Shown piece after piece: positions 31,059-39,202 of a stretch of 48,850 nucleotides of DNA. The notes under the pieces were generated by a model that worked only from the letters and a program-made list of their open reading frames with translations, did not search any database and had not been told where the DNA came from. This DNA comes from Planctomycetaceae bacterium (GTDB lineage: Bacteria > Planctomycetota > Phycisphaerae > SM23-33), in contig JAJFVE010000176.1 in assembly GCA_021371965.1 (NCBI GenBank), forward strand, positions 1-48,850, read 5' to 3'. Positions within the stretch are counted from its first letter, which is position 1. The number at the start of each line of letters is the position of its first letter. The position numbers and the translations under genes were made by a program.

Positions 31059-32948
31059 TCACTTAAACCGGCAGCGAGCCGCTTCCCAGGTTTGCGGGAT
31101 TGCGCCGGCGGTTTGCCGTTTCCATGAGCCGCACAGGCCGCACGATTCGCTGGCGAAGGGCGGGCGCAGGTACACGCCGTATTGCCCTTCGAGGACGGAC
31201 GCCAGCGGCTTGAATGTGACAGGCCCGTGCACGGTGTCGAGCTGGAAAGTCAGCGGCTCGCCCTCGGCTGGCGTATGCACCAGGCGATGCGGCAACGATT
31301 CGAGCTCGCCGCTGTAGAACAAGTCGTGGCCGGCGCAGGCGGCCAGCACCATCGGCCCGTACAGCACGGCCGCCACTTCCGGCGCGTCGGGCAGGCCTTG
31401 CGTGTGCAGGCGCATCGGCAGGCGAAGCTCGACGGTGTCACCCTGGCTCCAGGTGCGCTTGAGGGTGCAGTAGTCTCCAGCGGGTCCGGCGGACGTCAGT
31501 TGGCCGTTGAGGATGACGCTGGGATTGCTGGTCCATGTCGGCATGCGCAGACGCAGGGCCATCTCGACCGGCTTGGCCGCATGGAATGTCAGGCGCGTCG
31601 TGTCGGCGTTGGGGAAATCCGTCTGCTGCTCGAGGGCCAACCCGCGATCGGCCCAGTCCAAGCGCGAGGCGATGTACTCGTTGACGATCAGCCCGTGCTC
31701 GTCGTGGAAGTACGCCCCGTCGCCCAGTCGGGCGAAGGCCTCGGTGTTGGTCCCGTAGCAGCACGTGAAGCTGTTCATCGGCTCGCCCCACTCCTTGGCC
31801 GAATGGGCGGCGAGGTTGAGATAGTACAGGAACATCCCGCTTTGGGGGTTCTGCCGCGTGAGCACCGAGTTCCAGTACGCCCGCTCGTGATAGTGCGCGC
31901 AGGCGACATCGCCCGTCCATCGGTACAGCGCGGCCGTCACCTTCAGCAGGTTGTGCGTGACGCAGCTTTCGTTGGTCTTGCCGTTGAGCCCCGGCAGCAG
32001 GCGGCCGGCGAAGTCCCAGTGCTCGGCGACGGACTTTCCGCCGCCGGGGCGCGGACCGCTGGACCCGCCGTCGACGTAGCACCGCGTTTGCGTGACGATG
32101 CGCCAGAAGTTTTCCACCGCCCGGCGGGCCATCTCGTCGCCGGTGAGCTCGTAGCGCCGCACCGCGGCAGCGATCATCGGCACGTGCGTGTTGACGTGCA
32201 GCCCCGCCAGGATGTCCTGCCCGCGCGCCAACGGTTCGAGGAACCACGGCCGGTCGAAGACATCCCGAGCGAGCTTGAGGTAGCGCCCCTCGCCGGTGAG
32301 TGCGTAGAGGTCGTAGAGCGACTCGCCAATGCCGCCGAACTCCTTGAGCGGGTGGCACTGCGTGGTCACCATCATCGCGTCGATCTGCTCGGGCGTGAAC
32401 GGCGAGAGGCGTTTGATCACGTGGTCGGCCAAGGCGGAGGCAACATCGAGGGCGCCCGCCGTGCCGCAGGTGGTGTGCTGGTCGATCAGCCCGGCGAGGA
32501 TTTTGTGTACCACGTAATATGGCGCCCAGGCGAACTTGCCGCTCTCCTGCAGCTCGAGGTAATCGGTGCCGAAGGCCCCGACGTATCCGTTGCCGTGGGC
32601 ATGTTGGCACTTGGCGATCTCGGCCACCAGGTACGCCGCGCGGTCCTTGAGTTGCTCGTCGGCCATGCTCTGGTGCATCCACGCGCAGGCCGAGAGATAG
32701 TGCCCGACGTAATGCCCCCGCACGCCGATGACGGGGGCTTCCCACCCGCCCAGCGGCTCAGCCGTCGATGGCAGACCAGCCGTGACGCGAAAGTTGTGCA
32801 GCAGCCGCTCGGGATCGATCGACCGCATGTAGCCCTGGTGCACGCGCTGCCGCGCCAGTAGCGGCCCCTCGGAGAGCTTTACAGCTGAAAGCGGAAACGT
32901 GTTGACGGCAAAAGGCACCTTGGCGGCTGCGGCTAAGCGGGAATTCAT
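31059..32948 (-). CDS. GH127 beta-L-arabinofuranosidase-like glycoside hydrolase (DUF1680)
   Basis: 629 aa. AGGAG 6 nt before ATG 32948 fixes the start. The catalytic zinc site of GH127 is present: E-x-C in NESCVTHNLLK (near 326-328) and the CC pair in FTCCYGTNTE (near 395-396), matching Glu338, Cys340, Cys417 and Cys418 of Bifidobacterium HypBA1. GHYVGHYLSACAWMHQS and HVNTHVPM are other family blocks of the alpha/alpha barrel. The enzyme releases L-arabinofuranose from arabinan or hydroxyproline-linked sugars. There is no signal peptide, so it may act on imported oligosaccharides. Confidence 0.9.
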   Translation of the reverse strand: MNSRLAAAAKVPFAVNTFPLSAVKLSEGPLLARQRVHQGYMRSIDPERLLHNFRVTAGLPSTAEPLGGWEAPVIGVRGHYVGHYLSACAWMHQSMADEQLKDRAAYLVAEIAKCQHAHGNGYVGAFGTDYLELQESGKFAWAPYYVVHKILAGLIDQHTTCGTAGALDVASALADHVIKRLSPFTPEQIDAMMVTTQCHPLKEFGGIGESLYDLYALTGEGRYLKLARDVFDRPWFLEPLARGQDILAGLHVNTHVPMIAAAVRRYELTGDEMARRAVENFWRIVTQTRCYVDGGSSGPRPGGGKSVAEHWDFAGRLLPGLNGKTNESCVTHNLLKVTAALYRWTGDVACAHYHERAYWNSVLTRQNPQSGMFLYYLNLAAHSAKEWGEPMNSFTCCYGTNTEAFARLGDGAYFHDEHGLIVNEYIASRLDWADRGLALEQQTDFPNADTTRLTFHAAKPVEMALRLRMPTWTSNPSVILNGQLTSAGPAGDYCTLKRTWSQGDTVELRLPMRLHTQGLPDAPEVAAVLYGPMVLAACAGHDLFYSGELESLPHRLVHTPAEGEPLTFQLDTVHGPVTFKPLASVLEGQYGVYLRPPFASESCGLCGSWKRQTAGAIPQTWEAARCRFK

Positions 32949-33056
32949 TGCATGCTCCTATCGGCTGGCCCATCCTACGAGCCCAAGGCCACCTGTCAAG
33001 CGATGTGAAGGATGGGTGCCACGCACAACTCCGTCGTGCGTGTCCGCGTATCGTGG

Positions 33057-35258
33057 CTAGAGCAGCGCGGCGCCGGCAAAGATCAGGTGCAGGAGGCCCA
33101 GCACCACGCAGGCTACGCCCATGGGCACCTGGTATTTTTCCAGGGCTTTGATCTGGCCCTGGTGGCGGATGAGCAGGTCCTGCGCGGCGGCGGCTACGTG
33201 CGTGGCGGTTTCGGCGGCTTTGTGGACGGCCTGCGAGGCGCCGCTCTGTGCGGCCACGGTGGGGGCGGCGCCATCGGCAGGGACTGGCACGGCCGTGGCT
33301 GGCACGGCAGCCAGGCGCTTGCGGACGAGCAGTTCGGCGCCGAACACCAGTCCGGTGATAATGGCGATCGCCTGGGGCAGCAGGTCCGCCTGCGGGCGCA
33401 ACAGCACCAGGTTCCACAGCAGCGTCACGGCGCCGGCGGCCAGGGCGATCACCGCCAGCGGCGTCTTGAGGCCGGCAAACTTGGCCAGCGTGGCGGCCGC
33501 GACCGGGACGTACTTGGTTATCAGCGGCGTGGCGGCGAGGATGCCCAGGCAGATCAGCGTCAGGCTCAGCACCAGGCGAAAGAGAAGGAATGGCGACTTG
33601 GAACCGCTCATCCCGCCGGCCGAGCCGCCAACGCGGACGGCCACATCCGTCAGCGCCGCGCCCTTGAACGCTCCGGTGCGCATCCAGCGGTTGTCGCCGA
33701 CGGCCGCGATCTTCCACGGCGGACCCTGCTTGAGGTCGTGCGTGTACATCGACAGCCAGAACGATTTCACCACGTCGCGTCCGGCCTTGCGGTCCTCGTG
33801 CGAGTACAGCGCCACCTCGACTGGCAGGCCCCAGTTGATCTGCATGCCCAGGGCATTCTTCTCGGCCGCATGCCAGTCGCCGGCGATGCGGATCGCCACC
33901 AGCGAGTACTGGTTCATCCACTCGCTGCTCTTGAACCACTTCTCCGCACTGCTGCACAGCGAGTTGGCGTCGCCGGGGCCCTGGAACTTGCCGGAGTGCT
34001 TGGGATCCCACACCTCAGCATCGATCTCCTTGTTGATCTTCTCGATGATCGACTTCTTGGTCGCGTCGATATTCTTGAGCATGTCGGCCACGGTCGCGTT
34101 GGCGGCGTCGTAGTCAGCCGCCAGCGTCAGGCGCTGCTTCTGCAGAGCGAAGAAGTCGTCCTGCATCTTCTCGTTGTACTGGCGGAAGTTCTTGATGGCG
34201 TTCTGGATCTCCTCCAGCAGCACTTTGGCCACGGCCGGGCGAACGTCATCCATCTTCTTGAGCCCTTCGTCCAGGTCTCGGTAGGCGTTGCCGGGGTCGC
34301 GCTCGTAGTTCAGCGGGGCGTTGAGCAGCTTGGCCATCGTGTTGTCGATGTCCATCGAGTTAGCGCCGTACTTGCCGCTGAACTCCTTGAGGAACGCCTT
34401 GACCGCGGCCGCGTCGGCCTCGAAACCCTTGAGTTTGGGCAGGAACTGCTCGTACCGCTTGATCCGCTCGTCCATCTGACCGTACCCCATCAGGCTCTCG
34501 ACCTGGCGGAAGACGTCTTCAAATTTCTTCTGGTGCTCGAGGATCGTTTTGGCATCCTTGTCGACGCCTTCGCGTCCGGCGCTGACTTTGGCCAGGCCCG
34601 GGGCGGCCTCTTTCTTGAACCGGTCGACCTCGGCCATCGTGCGCAGATACGCCGGAGCTTCCTTGAGCTTGACGGTGACTTTCCTGGTCTCGCCCTGGTC
34701 GACTGCATCGGCAACCTTCTTGTGAAGGCGGGCAATTTCCCCGTCGACCTCCTTGAACATCTCGGAGCCCTTGTCGACCTCGCCGTTCTTGACCAGGATG
34801 GCCGCATACCAGGCCCGGCCGCGGATGTAATCCAGCCGGCGCCCCTCGGGGATCGCCGTCTCGCCAAAGGCAAAGCTCATCCACATGCCGCAGGCTTCCA
34901 TCTGCGTGCGGGCGGCCTCGATCTTGGCCTTGACCTCCAGGAGCTGCGGATCGCTCTCTGGCCAGCCGTCCCGGACGGCCTGCAGATACGCCTCGATGAC
35001 GTTCCAAAGTTGTCCGGACATGGACTCGGCCAGATCGACGACGCGCACGGTGCTGTCCGACTTCTTCTCCAGCGTGCCCTGCTCCTTGAAGTTGTTGTAC
35101 TGGCCGACGAACTTGTCCGTCGTCGCAGCGAGCTTGCCGGCCTTAAAGACCGCGTCGTTCTTGTTATAGGTGGACGGCGGGGCCGCCCAGGCCGCCGCGC
35201 CCAGCGCCAAAACGACGTTTGCCGCCAGTACCCATCTCGTAGAAGTTCGATGTGTCAT
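33057..35258 (-). CDS. Secreted/membrane coiled-coil protein of unknown function
   Basis: 733 aa from ATG 35258, with AAAGGAG 7 nt upstream. A signal peptide (to about AAWA, residue 25) is followed by about 420 residues of charged, Lys/Glu-rich helical sequence likely to form coiled coils. Next comes a segment with several Trp residues (WFKSSEWMNQYSLVAIRIAGDW, SFWLSMYTHDLKQGPPWKI), then three or four hydrophobic helices, an Ala/Pro/Thr-rich linker and a last C-terminal helix (GVACVVLGLLHLIFAGAALL). I recognise no family. The layout suggests an envelope protein with a large extracytoplasmic part. Its neighbours, GH127 and dnaA, give no hint. Confidence 0.7.
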   Translation of the reverse strand: MTHRTSTRWVLAANVVLALGAAAWAAPPSTYNKNDAVFKAGKLAATTDKFVGQYNNFKEQGTLEKKSDSTVRVVDLAESMSGQLWNVIEAYLQAVRDGWPESDPQLLEVKAKIEAARTQMEACGMWMSFAFGETAIPEGRRLDYIRGRAWYAAILVKNGEVDKGSEMFKEVDGEIARLHKKVADAVDQGETRKVTVKLKEAPAYLRTMAEVDRFKKEAAPGLAKVSAGREGVDKDAKTILEHQKKFEDVFRQVESLMGYGQMDERIKRYEQFLPKLKGFEADAAAVKAFLKEFSGKYGANSMDIDNTMAKLLNAPLNYERDPGNAYRDLDEGLKKMDDVRPAVAKVLLEEIQNAIKNFRQYNEKMQDDFFALQKQRLTLAADYDAANATVADMLKNIDATKKSIIEKINKEIDAEVWDPKHSGKFQGPGDANSLCSSAEKWFKSSEWMNQYSLVAIRIAGDWHAAEKNALGMQINWGLPVEVALYSHEDRKAGRDVVKSFWLSMYTHDLKQGPPWKIAAVGDNRWMRTGAFKGAALTDVAVRVGGSAGGMSGSKSPFLLFRLVLSLTLICLGILAATPLITKYVPVAAATLAKFAGLKTPLAVIALAAGAVTLLWNLVLLRPQADLLPQAIAIITGLVFGAELLVRKRLAAVPATAVPVPADGAAPTVAAQSGASQAVHKAAETATHVAAAAQDLLIRHQGQIKALEKYQVPMGVACVVLGLLHLIFAGAALL

Positions 35259-35480
35259 TGCGGTGCTCCTTTGATGGTCGATGAAAAGCCGATCCGGCAA
35301 ACAGACATATGCAACTGTGCAGATGATATGCCCGTGACCGGATAACGGCAACGATCTGCTTCGAAAATGGGAACCGAGAGCTAAAGATCCGCCAGACAGG
35401 AAACACCGGCCTCAGCAGCCAATCGTCGTGCTCGCAACAGGGCGCCCCGGCTACGGGCTACCGGCTCCCGATTACCGCTT

Positions 35481-36821
35481 CTACGCTTTGGCCTGGATTT
35501 CTTTTGAGATGGCCTCGAGCGTCGCCTGGAACTGCGGGTCGCTGTGGGCGACGCCTTCGATCGTGCGGTGCGCGTGCAGCACGGTCGTGTGGTCGCGCCC
35601 GCCGAAGTAGCCGCCGATCTCTTCCAGGCTGTGCCGCGTCAGGTTGCGGGCCAGGAACATGCAGATCTGCCGAGGAAACGCGATCGAACGCGACCGCTTC
35701 TTGCTCTGCAGGTCCGCCAGGCGCACGTTAAACCGGCCGGTGACGGCCGTGAGGATATCCTCGATCGTCACCTCGCGCCGAGTGGGGACCGGCGCGGCGC
35801 CCAAGGCCTCCTCCGCCACCGCCAAGTCGATGGGGCGGTCGGCGACCTTGGCGAGCATGGCGACTTTAGCGATGGCGCCTTCGAGTTCGCGGGTGTTGGA
35901 GTCGATCGTGGCCGCGATGAAGCACGTGACGTCTTCGGGCAGTTCGATGCTGCGCAGGCGCGACTTCTTGTGCACGATCGCCACGCGCGTTTCGTAGCAC
36001 GGGCGGTCGATGCGCGCGACCAGGCCCCAGTTGAAGCGGCTGACCAGGCGGCTCTGCAGGGCGGGGATCTCGCCGGGGCCGCGGTCGCTGGTCAGGATGA
36101 TCTGCTTCTGGCTCTGGTAGAGCGTGTTGAAGGTGTGGAAGAACTCTTCCTGCGTCTGCTCGTGGTCAGACAGGAACTGGATGTCGTCGATGGCCAGCAC
36201 GTCGGCATGGCGGTAGCGGTAGCGGAACTCATGGAGCTGCCCGCGCTCGACGGCGTTGATGAAGTGATTCACGAACGTCTCGCACGACAGCACCATGATC
36301 TGGGCCGAGGGGTTGTCGAGCTGCACCTTGCCGCACGCCGCCTGGAGCAGGTGCGTCTTGCCCAGCCCCACCGACCCGTGCAGGAACAGCGGGTTGTACG
36401 TCTTGCCCGGCGACTCGCTGATCGCCACGCACGCCGCGTGAGCCAGGCGGTTGCACGGGCCAATCACGAAGTCGCCGAAGGTGTACCGCGGATTGAGCGA
36501 AAACGCCGCCGGCTCGGTCTCGAACTCGCCCTCGCCCGCCGGCGCGGCCTCGTCGCCGCCACCATTGGAATCTTCAGCCGACGTCAGAAAGCACACGCTC
36601 ACCAGCCGCCCCGTCGCCGCCTGGGCGGCCTCGTTGAACATCCGCGTGGCGTGCTTGCGGCAGTATTCCTGTTCCTTGCGGCCGGGGGCGAGGATCTCCA
36701 GCAGCCCGTATTCGAGGCTGATGGGCTCCAGGGCGGTGAACCACGGGCGGATGATGTTGCCGCCGGAGGCAACGACTTGCTGAATGATTTTCTGCCACAG
36801 GGATGATTCCACGCCGGCCAT
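35481..36821 (-). CDS. dnaA: Chromosomal replication initiator protein DnaA
   Basis: 446 aa. Domain I (SLWQKIIQQVVASGGNIIRPWFTALEPISL) is followed by a short acidic linker (82-108). The AAA+ domain has Walker A GSVGLGKT (149-156, Ser at the second position), Walker B LAIDDIQF (DD 212-213), LTSDRGPGEIPALQSRLVSRF (sensor and arginine finger region), and a C-terminal DNA-binding domain with signature GGRDHTTVLHAHRTI near 407. DnaA opens the origin. No dnaN, recF, gyrB or rpmH lies nearby and I see no cluster of TTATCCACA-type boxes on either side, so the origin is probably elsewhere. Confidence 0.95.
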   Translation of the reverse strand: MAGVESSLWQKIIQQVVASGGNIIRPWFTALEPISLEYGLLEILAPGRKEQEYCRKHATRMFNEAAQAATGRLVSVCFLTSAEDSNGGGDEAAPAGEGEFETEPAAFSLNPRYTFGDFVIGPCNRLAHAACVAISESPGKTYNPLFLHGSVGLGKTHLLQAACGKVQLDNPSAQIMVLSCETFVNHFINAVERGQLHEFRYRYRHADVLAIDDIQFLSDHEQTQEEFFHTFNTLYQSQKQIILTSDRGPGEIPALQSRLVSRFNWGLVARIDRPCYETRVAIVHKKSRLRSIELPEDVTCFIAATIDSNTRELEGAIAKVAMLAKVADRPIDLAVAEEALGAAPVPTRREVTIEDILTAVTGRFNVRLADLQSKKRSRSIAFPRQICMFLARNLTRHSLEEIGGYFGGRDHTTVLHAHRTIEGVAHSDPQFQATLEAISKEIQAKA

Positions 36822-37189
36822 GAATCAACGCCTTTCTACGCGCAGTGACAGCCTAACGGTGTAATTCCGGGATCGGCGCCGCAGCATCCGGCACCGGAGG
36901 TCTCAGACAGGCCGCTCCTTGCCCCGCTCACCACGCATCCATGCAGCGGGAGACACTCAACGCGAGGGGAATATACCCCCGCGCCGCGCAAGGGTCAAAA
37001 CCAAAAATCCCCCGCCAGGAAATTTGCCGCATGCGCCAAGAAAGTCTCTGTGGCAGAGTTCCACTTGCCGATGTCGCTGCTGACGAAAAGGCAAGCGGCC
37101 TCTTGTCCAGACGAAGCGCCGCAACGAGAATGCGGCTTAGCCCGCGGAACCCAAAGATCCGCAGGCGGATTAGATCGGAGCAAGATCAC
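36822..37189. other. 368-nt intergenic region between divergent dnaA and GH28 genes
   Basis: It holds the 5' regions of both genes and no supported gene. Two small hairpins lie on the GH28 side: GCCGCA-ACGAGAA-TGCGGC (37118-37136) and ATCCGC-AG-GCGGAT (37157-37170). The second is 7 nt before the GGAG (37177-37180) of the GH28 gene and could be an operator or a translation-control hairpin. No DnaA box was seen. Confidence 0.5.
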
Positions 37190-38692
37190 ATGGACGATAA
37201 GATCCTGGTATTGTACGAAGCGCCTCCCGGGGCGGTGGTTGTCAATGATTGCGGGCCGGTGAAAAGGAACATCGCCCGGCAGTCAAAGGCCGGCATCGAA
37301 CTTTCCGACGACTACCGGTTGTTCGTGGACGATCGGGAAGTGGTCGTCTACCGCGCATTTACTCACGGCTACGCAAACGAAGCACATTTCTCCCATATCG
37401 CCTCCTTTGGCGGACCGTACTCCTTTGCCTATTTCGATTTCAAGGGCAAGGTTACGGTAAAGGTGATATCCAATAAGCTTCCGTTGGACAAAGTCAGAAT
37501 ACAGCCGGCGTCAAAGAGCATCGTCCCTCAGATCAATGGAGATTGCCTGACCTTCGAGCTCACGCAAGCCCCGACTCATCTTTCAATTGAACCCCGAGGC
37601 CGCACGGGCCCCCTGCTGCTCTTTGCCAATCCACTGGAAAGGCAGCCGGTGCTCCCCGACGGCCCGGGAGTAAGATACTTCGGCCCGGGCATTCATGAAG
37701 CGGGGATCATTCAGCTATCTGACAACGAGACGCTCTACATCGCCGGCGGCGCGGTCGTCAAGGGCGGCATCGTCGCCCGCGGCAAGAACATCCGCATCAT
37801 GGGCCGCGGGATCCTGGACGGGTTCGACTGGCCGCGGAACTACAACGGCTCCCAGGACGGCTTCATCAGGCTGATCGACTGCGATGATGTTCTGATCGAG
37901 GGCATCATCGTTAAGGACGGCTGGGCCTGGAACGTCAATCTCTGCGGCAGCAATAACGTGCGGATCGACAACCTCAAGATCGTGGCCTCGCGGTGCGAGA
38001 ACGACGACGGCATCGACATCTGCAATTGCAGGGGCGTGACGGTGACGGATTCCTTCATCCGCACGGAAGACGACTGCATCGCCCCCAAAGGGTTCGGCTA
38101 TCGCGGCGGCCAGGAGGTCGCGGATATCGAAGTTACCCGCACCGTCCTCTGGACCGACAAGGCCCACGTCTGGCGCATGGGTTGCGAGTGCCGCGCCAAG
38201 ACCATGCGCAACATGCTCTTCAAAGACATCGACGTCATCCACTACTGCGACAACTGGTGGATCCCAGGCGAGCTTCCCGACCAGATCGAACCCAAAGCCG
38301 TCTGGGACCAGATCCCCGAGTACATGCTCGACCTGCCCACGTGCGTCTCCATTCAGCCCGGCGAGGACATGCTGATGGAGAACATCCGCTTCGAGGACAT
38401 CCGGATCAACCACGAAGGCCAGAAATGGTTCATGGAAATATTCCCCAAGGTCACGCTCTGGTCGGACAGGAAAGTACCCGGGATGCTCAGGCATTGCGTA
38501 TTCAAGGATGTTCGGTTGACCGGCGATGACAGCGGCCCTGCCGGGGGCATACGGATCTGCGGGCTGGATGCAGCGCACGATGTGAGGGATATTGTCTTTG
38601 ATAATGTGACGCGGCACGGCGAACGCTTGACGCAGGATTCGCCGGAGTTGTTGATAATGGGTCACGTGAAGAATATCAGATTTTGTTCATAA
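37190..38692 (+). CDS. GH28-family polygalacturonase-like glycoside hydrolase
   Basis: 500 aa from ATG 37190 (GGAG 9 nt upstream). A beta-rich N-terminal domain of about 170 residues precedes a right-handed parallel beta-helix (IRIMGRGILDG, VLIEGIIVKDG, VRIDNLKIVAS). The catalytic acidic residues of GH28 are visible in NDDGIDICN and EDDCIAPKG; the usual GHG block appears changed (WTDKAHVWRMG). There is no signal peptide. Pectin-type or related uronic-acid polysaccharides are likely substrates. Composition is uneven: lines 37381-37500 are about 43-48% GC and line 37741 about 72%, falling again near the 3' end, which suggests a mosaic origin. Confidence 0.82.
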   Translation: MDDKILVLYEAPPGAVVVNDCGPVKRNIARQSKAGIELSDDYRLFVDDREVVVYRAFTHGYANEAHFSHIASFGGPYSFAYFDFKGKVTVKVISNKLPLDKVRIQPASKSIVPQINGDCLTFELTQAPTHLSIEPRGRTGPLLLFANPLERQPVLPDGPGVRYFGPGIHEAGIIQLSDNETLYIAGGAVVKGGIVARGKNIRIMGRGILDGFDWPRNYNGSQDGFIRLIDCDDVLIEGIIVKDGWAWNVNLCGSNNVRIDNLKIVASRCENDDGIDICNCRGVTVTDSFIRTEDDCIAPKGFGYRGGQEVADIEVTRTVLWTDKAHVWRMGCECRAKTMRNMLFKDIDVIHYCDNWWIPGELPDQIEPKAVWDQIPEYMLDLPTCVSIQPGEDMLMENIRFEDIRINHEGQKWFMEIFPKVTLWSDRKVPGMLRHCVFKDVRLTGDDSGPAGGIRICGLDAAHDVRDIVFDNVTRHGERLTQDSPELLIMGHVKNIRFCS

Positions 38693-38730
38693 GGCGCTGG
38701 ATACTCGGTCCTTTTGATGGGAAATGGATC

Positions 38731-39111
38731 ATGCAACCACAATGGCTGTCGCCTGGCGAAGAAATTATCGGTTCCTGGCCGGTCTACCTCGGCGGCGAAG
38801 GACACAGCGCGGCCAAGGTCGTCGGCAAGCTGCACGTGACCAACCGTAACGTCTATTTTGACGCGGGTCTGGCCTTGGCCGAAAACGCCGCGGCCGAGCT
38901 GAGCAATCGCGTGCAGGCATACGAAAAACTCGACCAGCAACTGTGCATCCCCCTCAAGGACATCCGCCAGGCAGAAATCACCCGCAAGTTCCTGATCCTC
39001 AAGTCGCTGCACCTGGTCCTGGCCTGCGGCCGCCAGTACGACATCCACTTCGGCGCCGCCTCTCCGCAAAAAGCTCTGGATGCGATTCTCAGCGGAAGGG
39101 CTATTCAGTGA
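38731..39111 (+). CDS. Small PH/GRAM-like domain protein
   Basis: 126 aa from ATG 38731. The pattern WLSPGEEIIGSWPVYL, KLHVTNRNVYFDAG, IPLKDIRQAEITRK, and LHLVLACGRQYDIHFG is the strand order of bacterial PH or GRAM-like domains. Such domains bind lipids or proteins, but bacterial roles are poorly known. It lacks membrane segments. It starts 38 nt after the GH28 stop and may be co-transcribed with it, though a functional link is not evident. Confidence 0.6.
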   Translation: MQPQWLSPGEEIIGSWPVYLGGEGHSAAKVVGKLHVTNRNVYFDAGLALAENAAAELSNRVQAYEKLDQQLCIPLKDIRQAEITRKFLILKSLHLVLACGRQYDIHFGAASPQKALDAILSGRAIQ

Positions 39112-39164
39112 GCTCGTACAGCGAGAAGCCGGCCGCATGATCCCGGGGCGTGAAGCACCTGGGG

Positions 39165-39202
39165 TTTACCGTGGCGGCATTCGTGTTAGAATGGCGTCAT
39201 TC
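39165..39202 (+). promoter_or_regulatory. Candidate leaderless promoter of the large secreted protein gene
   Basis: TTTACC (39165-39170), 16 nt, TAGAAT (39187-39192), then 10 nt to ATG 39203. The in-frame ATG 39191 overlaps the -10 element, so 39203 is preferred. No Shine-Dalgarno. Confidence 0.4.

Noticed and set aside
36822..37189. Replication origin next to dnaA
   Set aside because: No TTATCCACA-like cluster or AT-rich unwinding region could be seen by eye on either side of dnaA.
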